Below are positions 6,567-15,554 of a stretch of 64,000 nucleotides of DNA, piece after piece. The notes under the pieces are model-generated. The model saw only the letters and a program-made list of their open reading frames with translations. It did no database searches and was not told the DNA's origin. The DNA comes from Actinomycetes bacterium (GTDB lineage: Bacteria > Actinomycetota > Acidimicrobiia > Acidimicrobiales > Aldehydirespiratoraceae), in assembly GCA_024276495.1 (NCBI GenBank), contig JAJRXC010000098.1, positions 1 to 64,000 on the forward strand, given 5' to 3'. The position numbers and the translations under genes are program-made. Every line of letters starts with the position of its first letter. Position 1 is the first letter of the stretch.

Positions 6567-9541
6567 GCGCGTGGCACACGACGTGGGGCGCGGTGCGCCA
6601 CCCGCGTCGCTCGCTCGATGCGCTGACCGGAACCGGCCCCACCTATCCGCTGCTGATCCTCTTCGGGCTCAACGCCGTCGACGAGCTGGACCGGACCGCG
6701 TTCGGCGTGCTCCTGCCCAACATCCGAGAGGAGTTCGGGCTCAACCTCACCGTCCTGCTCACGATCGTGGCCCTGGTCGGCGCGGCCGCCCTCGCGCTGC
6801 AGATCCCGATCGCGCAGCTCGCCGATCGCAGCAATCGCACACGGCTGGCACTGACCGGTGCGGTGGTCTGGGGCGTGTTCTCGTTCGCCACCGGTCTGGC
6901 CTGGACGTTGTGGGCCCTCGCCGTCACCCGGGGCGGCTCGGGAATCGGCAAGGCCGTCGTCGACCCCACCCACAACTCACTCCTCGCCGACTACTACGAA
7001 CCCGGCCGGCGCCCGAAGGTCTTCGCGTTCCATCGCGCCGCCAACCTGGTGGGCCAGATGACCGGGCCGATCGTCGCCGGTCTGCTCGCCTTCCAGTTCG
7101 GCTGGAGGGTGCCCTTCATCGTCTTCGCCGTTCCCACCCTGCTCCTGGTCGTCGCCGGGCTGCGAATGAAGGAACCCGTGCGGGGCGCCCACGAGCGGCG
7201 GGCCATGGGGGCGACCGAAGACGCCATCGACACCGAGGAGGAGCCGCCGTCGTTCGCCGAGGCCTGGCGCATGATGTACAAGATCGAGAGCCTGCGGCGG
7301 ATCTGGTACGCCCTTCCCTTCCTGGCCGCCTCGCTCATCGGCTTCGGCACCTTCGCGTCGTTGCTCTACGACGAGGTCTTCGGCCTCGACGAGCGGGCCC
7401 GGGGCTTTCTCGCCGCAGCCGTCGAACCGGCCGGAATCCTCGGCCTGATCATCGGTGCGGGAATCTCCAGCCGTTTGATGGCTCGCGATCCGGGGTTGGT
7501 GCTCCGGTTCCTGGCGTTGACCGCGGTGGTGAACGCCGGAATCCTCGCGGTGTTCGCCCTCGCCCCGAATGTCTGGGTGGCGGCCGGCGCCGCCGCCGGG
7601 GCGTCACTGGTCAACGCCATGTTCGTCCCCGCGATCTTCTCGGTCCTGTCGATGGCGATTCCGCCGAGGGCCCGGGCCCTCGGTTTCTCGATCGGCTCCC
7701 TTTGGGTGCTGCCCGGTCTCGTGGTGCTCCCGCTCATCGGGGCGATCGGGGATGCGTGGGGAATCCGGACCGGCATGTTGTTGATGACACCCGTCTATCT
7801 CGTCGGGGGGCTCCTGCTCTCGACCGCCGGGTTGGTCATCGGCGACGACATCAAACAGGTGTGGGCGACCGCCGCCGCCCGCTCCGAAGTCGCGCACGAA
7901 CGACGCCAGGGGCGCAGCAAGCTGTTGTTGGTCCGGGGCCTCAACGTCTCCTACGGCGACGTCCAGGTGCTGTTCGACGTCGACTTCGAGGTGGACGAGG
8001 GAGAGATCGTCGCCCTGCTCGGCACCAACGGCGCCGGCAAGTCCACCCTGTTGAAGGCGATCTCCGGGGTGGTGGAAGCCGACCGTGGTGCCGTCATCTT
8101 CGATGGCCGCGAGATGACGTTCGCACCGCCCCACGAGGTCGCGGCGCGAGGCGTCGTCCAGGTCCCCGGGGGTGCCGGCGTGTTCCCCGGTCTGACGATC
8201 ACGGAGAACCTCGAGGTGGCGGGCTGGCTGCAGCGTCGCGACCCCGCGGCGCGCCTCGAGGGCGTCGAAGAGGTCTACGAGATGTTCCCGGCCCTCACCG
8301 ACCGACGTGACGAGACCGCGGCCAACCTCTCGGGCGGTCAACAACAGATGCTCGCCATCGGCATGGCGTTGCTGTCGAGACCGCGCCTCTTGATGGTCGA
8401 CGAGCTGTCGCTCGGCCTCGCCCCCGTGATCGTGGAACAGCTCCTGCCGGTGTTGCGCCGACTGGCCGACGAAGGGACGACCATCATCCTCGTCGACCAG
8501 TCGGTCAATGTCGCCCTGACGGTCGCCGAGACCGCCTACTTCATGGAAAAGGGCGAGATCCGGTTCCATGGACCCACCGCCGAGCTCCTCGATCGTCCCG
8601 ACGTGTTGCGCTCGGTCTTCCTCGAAGGCGCCGGCGCGGCCGTCGAGACCCGCGCCGGCACCCGTCCCCCGCCCACCGACCTCACCACCACCACCCACGC
8701 CCCTGCCGCCACCACGGTCTCTGTCGACCACGATCCCGCCGACGTCGTCTTGGAGACCGTCGAGCTCACCCGCAGCTTCGGGGGAATCGTCGCGGTCGAC
8801 CAGGTCAACCTGTCGGTCGCGCCCGGCGAGATCCTCGGGCTGATCGGTCCGAACGGCGCCGGCAAAACGACCCTGTTCGACCTCATCGCCGGGTTCACCA
8901 ACCCGGACTCGGGTCGGGTGCTCCTCGATGGGCGCGACATCACGAACGCGTCGCCGCATGGGCGAGCCCGGGTCGGGCTCGGGCGCTCGTTCCAGGACGC
9001 CCGACTCTTTCCGTCGCTCACCGTCGAGGAGGCGATGGCGGTCGCGTTGGAGATGAAGATCGAGGTTCGCTCCGCCGTCGCCGCGATGCTGTATCTGCCC
9101 AACGTCCACGACGCCGAGGAGAAGGTGCGACACAGAGTCGACGAGCTGATCGAGCTCCTCGGCCTCGAATCGTTCCGCTCGAAGTTCCTTCGCGAGCTCT
9201 CGACCGGGTCCCGACGAATCGTCGACCTCGCGTGCGTCGTCGCCCATTCGCCGGCAGTGGTCCTGCTCGATGAACCGTCGAGCGGCATCGCCCAGCGCGA
9301 GACCGAAGCCCTCGCACCGGTGCTCCTGCGGATCCGTGAACATCTCGGGGCGAGCATCCTCGTGATCGAACACGACATGCCGCTGGTCTCGGCGATCGCC
9401 GATCGCATCGTCGCCCTCGACCAGGGCGCGGTGGTCACCGTCGGCACCGCCGACGAGGTGCTCCACCACCCCGAGGTCATCGCGTCGTATCTCGGAACCA
9501 ACGAGGACGTGATCGCACGATCGGGCGACCGGCACGGTTGA
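6563..9541 (+). CDS. MFS transporter fused to LivF- and LivG-type ATPases
   Basis: A 992-aa polypeptide in one uninterrupted frame. Residues about 1-440 form a major-facilitator domain (LNAVDELDRTAFGVLLPN, a short basic loop at LADRSNRTRLAL, roughly twelve hydrophobic segments). Residues about 454-690 form a LivF-like ATPase with Walker A GTNGAGKST, signature LSGGQQQ and Walker B LLMVDELSLGLAP. A Thr/Pro/Ala-rich linker (about 693-730) precedes a LivG-like ATPase with Walker A GPNGAGKTT, a variant signature LSTGSRR and Walker B VVLLDEPSSG. The two ATPases would energise the upstream LivHM permease; the role of the MFS half is unknown. The ATG overlaps the permease stop (ATGA). No frameshift is needed, so this is a true triple fusion in this sequence. 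Confidence 0.93.
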   Translation: MSAWHTTWGAVRHPRRSLDALTGTGPTYPLLILFGLNAVDELDRTAFGVLLPNIREEFGLNLTVLLTIVALVGAAALALQIPIAQLADRSNRTRLALTGAVVWGVFSFATGLAWTLWALAVTRGGSGIGKAVVDPTHNSLLADYYEPGRRPKVFAFHRAANLVGQMTGPIVAGLLAFQFGWRVPFIVFAVPTLLLVVAGLRMKEPVRGAHERRAMGATEDAIDTEEEPPSFAEAWRMMYKIESLRRIWYALPFLAASLIGFGTFASLLYDEVFGLDERARGFLAAAVEPAGILGLIIGAGISSRLMARDPGLVLRFLALTAVVNAGILAVFALAPNVWVAAGAAAGASLVNAMFVPAIFSVLSMAIPPRARALGFSIGSLWVLPGLVVLPLIGAIGDAWGIRTGMLLMTPVYLVGGLLLSTAGLVIGDDIKQVWATAAARSEVAHERRQGRSKLLLVRGLNVSYGDVQVLFDVDFEVDEGEIVALLGTNGAGKSTLLKAISGVVEADRGAVIFDGREMTFAPPHEVAARGVVQVPGGAGVFPGLTITENLEVAGWLQRRDPAARLEGVEEVYEMFPALTDRRDETAANLSGGQQQMLAIGMALLSRPRLLMVDELSLGLAPVIVEQLLPVLRRLADEGTTIILVDQSVNVALTVAETAYFMEKGEIRFHGPTAELLDRPDVLRSVFLEGAGAAVETRAGTRPPPTDLTTTTHAPAATTVSVDHDPADVVLETVELTRSFGGIVAVDQVNLSVAPGEILGLIGPNGAGKTTLFDLIAGFTNPDSGRVLLDGRDITNASPHGRARVGLGRSFQDARLFPSLTVEEAMAVALEMKIEVRSAVAAMLYLPNVHDAEEKVRHRVDELIELLGLESFRSKFLRELSTGSRRIVDLACVVAHSPAVVLLDEPSSGIAQRETEALAPVLLRIREHLGASILVIEHDMPLVSAIADRIVALDQGAVVTVGTADEVLHHPEVIASYLGTNEDVIARSGDRHG

Positions 9542-9574
9542 TGCTATGAATTCTGTTTCATCAGGGGGAACGAA

Positions 9575-11356
9575 ATGAACGATGTCGAGGGATCCGATCT
9601 GTCCCGTCAGCTCCGACGTTGGGGGCCGCTCGGCCTGATCGCCGTGATCGTGATCGTCGTCGGAGTCGTGCTCGCGACCGGCGGCGACGACGACACCGAC
9701 CGCGACGACACCGTCGCGGGGGTCGACGAAGGAGACAGTGCCGAGACCGACGCGCCGGTCGACGAGGTCGACGAGCCGGCACCCGAGGACACCACCGGCA
9801 CCGACCCGGCCGAGGACCCCTTCGCCGACGGGGTCGTCACGTGGGAGGAAGCCGAGGCGGCCGGCATCACCGCGGACATCGACTGGGGTGACCGCTGCGA
9901 CACGACGACGGGTCGGCTCGCGTATCCCGACTTCTTCGCAGCCGAGTGTGTGGCCCCGTTCAGCGGCGACAACGGTGGCGAGACCTATCCGGGCGTCACC
10001 GCCGACACCATCAAGATCGTCGTGTACCTACCGCCCGATGCCGATCCGATCATGGACTTCATCACCGGGCCGATCAACAACGACGACACCGCCGACGAGA
10101 TCTTCGAGACCTATCAGGGGCAAGTGGAGTTTCGCAGCAGCTACTTCGAGCTCTACGGCCGCGAGATCGAGCTCATCCGCTACGACGCAACCGGCACGTC
10201 GGCCGACGAGGTCGCCGCGATCGCCGACGCGGAGACCATCGCCCGCGACATCCGACCGTTCATGGTGTGGGGTCAACCGGCGATCGCCTTCAAGGTGTTC
10301 GCGGAGACCTTGGCGGCCAACGAGGTCATCTGCATGTGCGGGACCGGGCAGACGGCCCGGGAGAACGCGCCCTACCTGCACACGATCACCAAGTCCCCCG
10401 AACAGAGCCGGGTGCTGCTGGCCGAGTACATCGGCAAACGTCTCGCCGGTGACAACGCGGAGCACAGCCCCGATTTCGCCGAGCAGGAGCGGGTGTTCGG
10501 GTATCTCTATCTCGAGACGAGCGACGACTCGACGACAACGGCCGAGGACTTCCGTGACCGGCTCCGCGACGAGTGGGGAGTCGAGCTCGCCACGATGGTC
10601 CCCTACTCGCTCGATCCCGCCACGCTCCAGGAGCAGGCCACCGTCAAGATCGCCGCGCTCAAGGCCGCCGGCGTCACCTCGATCATCTTCGCCGGCGATC
10701 CGATCGCCCCTCGCGACTTCACCCTGGCGGCCACCGACCAGGAGTACTTCCCCGAATGGGTCCTCTCGGGCACCGTCCTCGTCGACACCAACGCCTTCGC
10801 CCGCACCTACGACCAGCAGCAGTGGCGCAACGCGTTCGGCATGAGCAACACCGCGGCCCGCGTCGACCGGGCCGAGAGTGGCTTCTTCTTCCTCTACCAG
10901 TGGTTCACGGGGGAGGAGCCCCCGGCCGCCGACAGCATCGCGATCCAATGGCAGCCCGCCTTGACGTTCGCGATGCTGCAGGGTCTCGGCCCCGATCTGA
11001 CGCCGGAGAACTACATGGCCGGCCTGCTGGCCAGCCCACCGACGGCCCGCGGGGCGTTGACCCAGCCGTCGATCTCGTTCGGCAGCAAGGGGGTGTGGCC
11101 CGAGGAGCTCGAGCCCGACTACAACGGCATCGACGACGTGTCGGAGATCTGGTGGGATCCCGACACCGAGGGCGTCGACGAGCTCGGTCGGGTCGGCAAC
11201 GGCGTCTACTGGTGGGTCTCCGGTGGGCAGCGCTACCTGCCCGGTGAATGGCCCGAGACCGATCCCGACGTGTTCAACCCCGACAACGCCGTCTTCTTCT
11301 ACGACGAACGTCCGGCCTCGGAGACGCCACCCGACTATCCGTCGCCGGCCGGCTGA
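9575..11356 (+). CDS. membrane-anchored Liv-type solute-binding protein
   Basis: A 593-aa extracellular binding protein for the preceding transporter. Instead of a lipobox it has a single N-terminal membrane helix (about residues 15-34, LGLIAVIVIVVGVVLATGG), then an acidic Asp/Glu/Thr-rich stalk (to about 90) and a periplasmic-binding-protein type 1 fold beginning near YPGVTADTIKIVVYLPP. It is longer than typical LivJ/LivK proteins (about 370-400 aa). The start has an excellent ribosome site (AGGGGGAA before ATG 9575). It lies 33 bases after the MFS-ATPase gene, in a more AT-rich gap. Its 3' end overlaps the opposing nagA-like gene by 22 bases. Confidence 0.9.
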   Translation: MNDVEGSDLSRQLRRWGPLGLIAVIVIVVGVVLATGGDDDTDRDDTVAGVDEGDSAETDAPVDEVDEPAPEDTTGTDPAEDPFADGVVTWEEAEAAGITADIDWGDRCDTTTGRLAYPDFFAAECVAPFSGDNGGETYPGVTADTIKIVVYLPPDADPIMDFITGPINNDDTADEIFETYQGQVEFRSSYFELYGREIELIRYDATGTSADEVAAIADAETIARDIRPFMVWGQPAIAFKVFAETLAANEVICMCGTGQTARENAPYLHTITKSPEQSRVLLAEYIGKRLAGDNAEHSPDFAEQERVFGYLYLETSDDSTTTAEDFRDRLRDEWGVELATMVPYSLDPATLQEQATVKIAALKAAGVTSIIFAGDPIAPRDFTLAATDQEYFPEWVLSGTVLVDTNAFARTYDQQQWRNAFGMSNTAARVDRAESGFFFLYQWFTGEEPPAADSIAIQWQPALTFAMLQGLGPDLTPENYMAGLLASPPTARGALTQPSISFGSKGVWPEELEPDYNGIDDVSEIWWDPDTEGVDELGRVGNGVYWWVSGGQRYLPGEWPETDPDVFNPDNAVFFYDERPASETPPDYPSPAG

Positions 11357-12426
11357 CCACCGATCCACGTCGCCACGACCGCCAGGTCGCGATCCAACGC
11401 GACCAGATCGGCCCGATGACCGGGAGCCACCACTCCCCGGTCGTCGAGTCCCAACAGCGCGGCGGGGGCCGCCGACGCCGCGTCCAGCGCGTCGAGCAGG
11501 TCCACGCCGACTTCATCGACGCAGAACCGCACTGCCTCGTCCATCCGGAGCGCGCTCCCGGCCAGGGTGCCGTCGGCCAGGCGCGGCGCGCCATCGACCA
11601 GAGCGACGCCGGCGTCGGCCAGGCGACCGCCGCGCCACCCCACGGCGTCGGTGACGAGCACCACACCACCCCGGGGCTTGGCCCGCCACGCGAGCCGCAA
11701 CATCATCGGATCGACGTGGACACCGTCGGCGATGAGGCTGACGACGATCCGGTCATCCGTCAACGCCACGCCGAGGGCGCCGGGTTCGCGATGATGCAAC
11801 CGACCCGACGCGTTGTAGGCGTGGGTGAAGAGCCGGGCCCCGGCGTCGATCGCCGCCGTGGTCTGATCGGCGGTCGCTCGGGTGTGTCCGAGCGCGGCGA
11901 CGATCCCCGCGTCAACCAGACCCCGCACCGCGTCCGCCGCGTTCTCGCGCTCGGGACCGAGTGTGACGATCCGGATCTCGGGGGCGAGCGCCCGGAGCCA
12001 GTCGATGTCGATCGGGCCGTCCTCGACCCCGGAGTGCGCGCCCGGCGCCCGCCCGAGAAACGGCCCCTCGAGATGAACCCCGACCACGGTGGGACCCGGC
12101 GCCCCGCGACGGCGCGCGACCGCCGCGACCCGTTCCGTCAGGACCGTTCTGGGCGCCGTGATCAACGTCGGACACCACGACGTCACCCCCTGGTCGGCGA
12201 GCCGCCCCAGGAGCCGTGACCAGTCCGGGTCGGACGCGGTCGCCACGTCGACGTCGTCGTGGCCGTTGACCTGGAGATCGACGAACCCCGCGGCCAGCAG
12301 ATCGACCTCCGGTTCAGCCGAGCACGGACCGATCTCCACGATCGTCTCATCCTCGACCCGGACCTCGTGATCTTCGAGGATCCCGGCCGGCGTGACCAGT
12401 CGGCGGGCGCGGATCGTGAAGATCAG
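11335..12426 (-). CDS. nagA: N-acetylglucosamine-6-phosphate deacetylase (CTG start)
   Basis: An amidohydrolase expected to remove acetate from GlcNAc-6-phosphate in amino-sugar catabolism. Metal-site and substrate motifs are visible: HLEGPFLG, ALGHTRA, LFTHAYNASG followed by HHREPG, and the catalytic Asp in LVTDAV. The only ATG/GTG/TTG start is GTG 12339, but the 29 codons before it encode a genuine family N-terminus (IFTIRARRLVTPAGIL, EVRVEDETIVEIG). The frame is closed by a TGA just upstream, leaving CTG at 12426-12424 as the likely start. That CTG sits in a CTGA overlap with the upstream ligase stop, the same geometry as the ATGA couplings elsewhere. From CTG the protein has 363 residues. 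Function good, start unusual. Confidence 0.8.
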   Translation of the reverse strand: MIFTIRARRLVTPAGILEDHEVRVEDETIVEIGPCSAEPEVDLLAAGFVDLQVNGHDDVDVATASDPDWSRLLGRLADQGVTSWCPTLITAPRTVLTERVAAVARRRGAPGPTVVGVHLEGPFLGRAPGAHSGVEDGPIDIDWLRALAPEIRIVTLGPERENAADAVRGLVDAGIVAALGHTRATADQTTAAIDAGARLFTHAYNASGRLHHREPGALGVALTDDRIVVSLIADGVHVDPMMLRLAWRAKPRGGVVLVTDAVGWRGGRLADAGVALVDGAPRLADGTLAGSALRMDEAVRFCVDEVGVDLLDALDAASAAPAALLGLDDRGVVAPGHRADLVALDRDLAVVATWIGGQPAGDG

Positions 12427-13973
12427 TTGTCCCGATCACGAAGCTCGCGGCGCAAGATCTTGCCGCTCGCGCTCTTGGGAATCACGTCGATCTCCTCGAG
12501 CAGTCGGATCTGCTTGTAGCTGACGAGGTGTCGGCCCACGAACTCCTGGACCTCCTCCAACGTCACCGACGCGCCCGGCGCGAGGGTCACGAACGCCTTG
12601 GGGAGCTCACCCGCGGCCTCATCGGGCACACCGATCACCGCAACGTCGACGATGGCCGGATGGGTGATCAACAGCCCTTCGAGCTCGGCCGGCGGCACCT
12701 GGAATCCGTTGTACTTGATGAGTTCCTTGATCCGATCGACGATCGAGTAGTGGCCGTGCTCGTCGATGATGGCGACGTCGCCGGTGTGGAGCCAACCATC
12801 GGCGTCGATCGTGTCGGCGGTCGCCTCGTCGTTGTTGAGGTAGCCCTTCATGACCATCGGGCCCCGAACCCACAACTCGCCTCGTTCTCCGGCCGGTAGA
12901 TCCTCACCGGTCTCGGGATCGACGATCCGGCTCTCGACGTTCGAGACCGGAACGCCGCTGGTGCCGAGCCGGGCCTGCCCCTCCACGGTGCTGTGGGTGA
13001 CCGGGCTGAGCTCGGTCATCCCGTACCCCTGCACGACCTCGCAACCAACCCGGTTTCCGGCCTCGGCGGCCAACTCGGCGCCGAGCGGCGCGGCACCCGA
13101 GAAGATCTGCTTCAGCGACGACAGGTCGTAGTCGGTCACCTGCGGGGCCTTGGCCAGACCGAGCACCATCGGCGGTACCGCGAAGAATCGGGTGATCCGC
13201 TGCGATTGCACCAACCCCAGGGCGGCATCCATGTCGAAGCGGGGCATCGTCACCACGGTCACCCCGTTGGCGAGCAACCCGTTCATCAACACCTGCATGC
13301 CGTAGATGTGGAAGAAGGGCAGCGCGGCGAGGCCGGCCTCGCCCTCCTGGTAGTCGAGAACGTGCTCGAGCTGGCAGATGTTGGCCACGAGGTTGTAGTG
13401 GGTGAGCATGACCCCTTTGGGAAGCCCGGTGGTGCCCGACGAGTACGGGAGAACGACCACGTGCTCGCGCACGTCGACGGGCACCTGATCGACGCGCTCG
13501 CCGAACAACGACGACATCGGTGTCGCCCCGTCGGCGTCGCCCATCACGAACAGCTCGTCGACCGCGGTGCCCTCCATCGCCTCACGGGCCACATCGAGGA
13601 ACATCGGGACGGTGAGGAGGAGGCCGGCACCGGCGTCCTCGAGCTGGAACCGGACCTCTTCGGCGCCGTAGGTCGGGTTGATCGTCGTGATGGTGCCGCC
13701 GGCCATGGCGACGGCATGGAAGACGATCGCGTACTCGGGCACGTTGGGCGCCATGATGCCGAGCACCGAACCCGGCCCGAAGCCGCGCGCGACGAGACCT
13801 CCTGCCATGCGACGAATCGAGTCGTCGAGTTGAGCGAACGTGTAGTTCGACGAGGCGCCGTCGGTGATCGCCATCGTGTCGGGGATCTCCGCCGCCTTGC
13901 GGAGGACGAATTCCGTGATCGCGATCTCCGGGATCTCGACGTCGGGGAGCGGGCTCTTGTGGATGATGGACAC
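12423..13973 (-). CDS. 4-coumarate-CoA-ligase-like acyl-CoA synthetase
   Basis: A 516-aa ANL-superfamily adenylating enzyme activating a carboxylic acid to its CoA thioester. The P-loop is YSSGTTGLPKG near residue 165, then FFHIYGMQ, GYGMTELSP, the WLHTGDVAII hinge region, RIKELIKYNGFQV and the catalytic lysine in KSASGKILRREL at the C-terminus. These are the patterns of the 4CL/long-chain ligase branch, but the substrate cannot be read from the sequence. The start is GTG 13973, preceded by AAAGG; the longer upstream frame has no coding character. The stop overlaps the proposed CTG of the nagA-like gene. A -10-like TACGAT lies about 30 bases upstream. Confidence 0.88.
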   Translation of the reverse strand: MSIIHKSPLPDVEIPEIAITEFVLRKAAEIPDTMAITDGASSNYTFAQLDDSIRRMAGGLVARGFGPGSVLGIMAPNVPEYAIVFHAVAMAGGTITTINPTYGAEEVRFQLEDAGAGLLLTVPMFLDVAREAMEGTAVDELFVMGDADGATPMSSLFGERVDQVPVDVREHVVVLPYSSGTTGLPKGVMLTHYNLVANICQLEHVLDYQEGEAGLAALPFFHIYGMQVLMNGLLANGVTVVTMPRFDMDAALGLVQSQRITRFFAVPPMVLGLAKAPQVTDYDLSSLKQIFSGAAPLGAELAAEAGNRVGCEVVQGYGMTELSPVTHSTVEGQARLGTSGVPVSNVESRIVDPETGEDLPAGERGELWVRGPMVMKGYLNNDEATADTIDADGWLHTGDVAIIDEHGHYSIVDRIKELIKYNGFQVPPAELEGLLITHPAIVDVAVIGVPDEAAGELPKAFVTLAPGASVTLEEVQEFVGRHLVSYKQIRLLEEIDVIPKSASGKILRRELRDRDN

Positions 13974-14021
13974 AGGCGACCTTTCGTGCGAGACGGCGCC
14001 GCATCGTATCACCGGGCCGGA

Positions 14022-14055
14022 CGGCCCTTTCGCGTGAGCCGATCGGCCCTTTCGC
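14022..14055. repeat. 12-bp direct repeat at one 22-base spacing
   Basis: CGGCCCTTTCGC occurs at 14022-14033 and again, exactly, at 14044-14055, so the copies lie on the same DNA face (22 bases, about two helical turns). It lies in the 130-bp gap between the divergent ligase and PilZ genes. Tandem sites with such spacing are typical of regulator binding, but no regulator is adjacent. Confidence 0.4.
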
Positions 14056-14103
14056 CTCCCCCACCACTTCCCCACCACGCCCCCCGGTCGTACGGTGGGC
14101 CTC

Positions 14104-14502
14104 ATGGGAAGCGCACCTCAACACCTGGATCGACTGCTTCCCCGCCATGAGTCGACCGCGGGTCTCGATCTCGTCTGGAACGTGCACGAAACCCGCACGG
14201 GCCTCTTCAAAAAGGAGGAGACCTACAGCCGTGCGGTGATCCTCGATCTCTCTCTCGAAGGCGCTCGGGTCGAGGCTCCGGCCGGCCAGAAGCACGAGGT
14301 CGGTGACCGCGTCGACGTGCGCTTCCAGGGCATGGAGGGACACGCCGAGATCCGACACCATCATGTCGGGCCGGACGGCTCCCACATCTATGGCGTGCGG
14401 TTCATCCCCGAGGAAGGCTTCGGCGCGGCGATCAACCAGGCCGTCGGCGAGCTCCGGGGCCGCTCCGCGGAGCTCAGGACCGCCTGGAACCGCGCGACCT
14501 GA
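14104..14502 (+). CDS. PilZ-domain protein
   Basis: A 132-aa soluble single-domain protein. The segment DLSLEGARVEAPAG near residue 45 matches the D/NxSxxG half of the PilZ cyclic-di-GMP motif, followed by the beta-strand pattern GDRVDVRFQG and HIYGVRFIPEE. The arginine-rich RxxxR half of the motif is not obvious before it, so nucleotide binding may be weak or lost. ATG 14104 is chosen over a GTG three codons earlier because it matches the family start. It is divergently transcribed from the acyl-CoA ligase gene, and nothing else nearby suggests a motility or signalling operon. Confidence 0.75.
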   Translation: MGSAPQHLDRLLPRHESTAGLDLVWNVHETRTGLFKKEETYSRAVILDLSLEGARVEAPAGQKHEVGDRVDVRFQGMEGHAEIRHHHVGPDGSHIYGVRFIPEEGFGAAINQAVGELRGRSAELRTAWNRAT

Positions 14503-14515
14503 TCTCCAGGTTCGA

Positions 14516-15538
14516 TCAGGCCGCAGCCTCGAACTCGGCGAGGATCCGTTCGGGCTCGTCGTGCTCGGCGATCCGGGCGTGGCTCAGGCGACGCTGCTCA
14601 TCGGCGAACCGCACCGGCTGCTCGACCGTCGCCCAGTGGACGAGACCGGACCAGAACCGGTCGATGAGCTCCGCACCGTCGATGGCGCCACCATCGAGGG
14701 TTCGGAAGCGAACCGAGCGCATCTCCCCCAGGTACAGATTGAGTGAACGGACGTGGATGAGCTCGTCGGTCCGGATCCGTTCGACGATCTCGGCGGCACG
14801 ATCGGCGTCGGCTCGGCGATCACGAAAGACATCCGTGGTTCGCAGGATCGTCTGGGTGTCGGCAAACCCCAGCTCGGCCCGGAACTCGATGATCAACAGG
14901 TTGGCCAGAAGCGACACGAGCCCCTCGATCTCCGGCGCGATCTCCGGCACGTGACGGACGGCCGCCTCCGGGCGGGCGATGCTCTCCGGCGGCTCGACGT
15001 CGGGGTAGGCGTCGGGGCCGAATGCCAGGTCACGCACGACGAACCACATCGCGTCGTGCCCACCGATGCCGAGCTCGGGTTGTCCGCCCTCGTCGAGCCC
15101 GTGGGCGAGGAGCAGCCCTTCGTTGAGATGGCCGATCGCCATCTCGGAGATGTCGTCGTCGATGGCGGGTTGGAGGTCGGGAAACTCCATGTCGGCCAGG
15201 AGTCGACCGCGGGCCTCGATCTTCCCGGTGATGGTCAACGAGTCCCAGAATCCTTGATCGAGCCCGTTTCGAATCAACACGAGCTGCTGCTCGGCGGTCG
15301 GCACCCGTTGGCCGTCGAGCAGCGCGGCGGATGCACCGAACGGTCGACCTCCACGCGCCCGCAGGGCACGCTCCCAGGCATCGAGCGCCGGCTCCCGGAC
15401 GAGCGCCCGAGGCGGCTGGTACGAACCGTCGTCGAGCAGGCCCCCGTGGAGCCGCTGCCCGAGCGCCATCTGCGGCTCGGCGAACTCGTGATCGGTCAGG
15501 AGTTCTTCTCGGGTGTAGCGAAGACGAGGTGAGGTCAT
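14516..15538 (-). CDS. unknown 340-aa helical protein, P450 partner
   Basis: A soluble, strongly helical protein with no family I can name. Segments such as GHLNEGLLLAHGLDEGG, AMWFVVRDLAFG, LLANLLIIEFRAELGF and IRTDELIHVRSLNLYLGE place Glu and His residues on helices, including one ExxH (DELIH), reminiscent of ferritin-like or heme-oxygenase-like diiron proteins. That resemblance is only suggestive. The ATG at 15538 has AGGAG seven bases upstream; a TTG two codons earlier is unlikely. It starts 16 bases after the P450 stop on the same strand, so the two are almost certainly cotranscribed and may act on the same substrate. Confidence 0.75.
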   Translation of the reverse strand: MTSPRLRYTREELLTDHEFAEPQMALGQRLHGGLLDDGSYQPPRALVREPALDAWERALRARGGRPFGASAALLDGQRVPTAEQQLVLIRNGLDQGFWDSLTITGKIEARGRLLADMEFPDLQPAIDDDISEMAIGHLNEGLLLAHGLDEGGQPELGIGGHDAMWFVVRDLAFGPDAYPDVEPPESIARPEAAVRHVPEIAPEIEGLVSLLANLLIIEFRAELGFADTQTILRTTDVFRDRRADADRAAEIVERIRTDELIHVRSLNLYLGEMRSVRFRTLDGGAIDGAELIDRFWSGLVHWATVEQPVRFADEQRRLSHARIAEHDEPERILAEFEAAA

Positions 15539-15554
15539 GACCAACTCCTACTAC

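Noticed and set aside
8990..9260. Loss of function in the LivG half because the signature reads LSTGSRR instead of LSGGQ
   Set aside because: LivG-type ATPases of actinobacteria often carry this variant; Walker A and B are intact.
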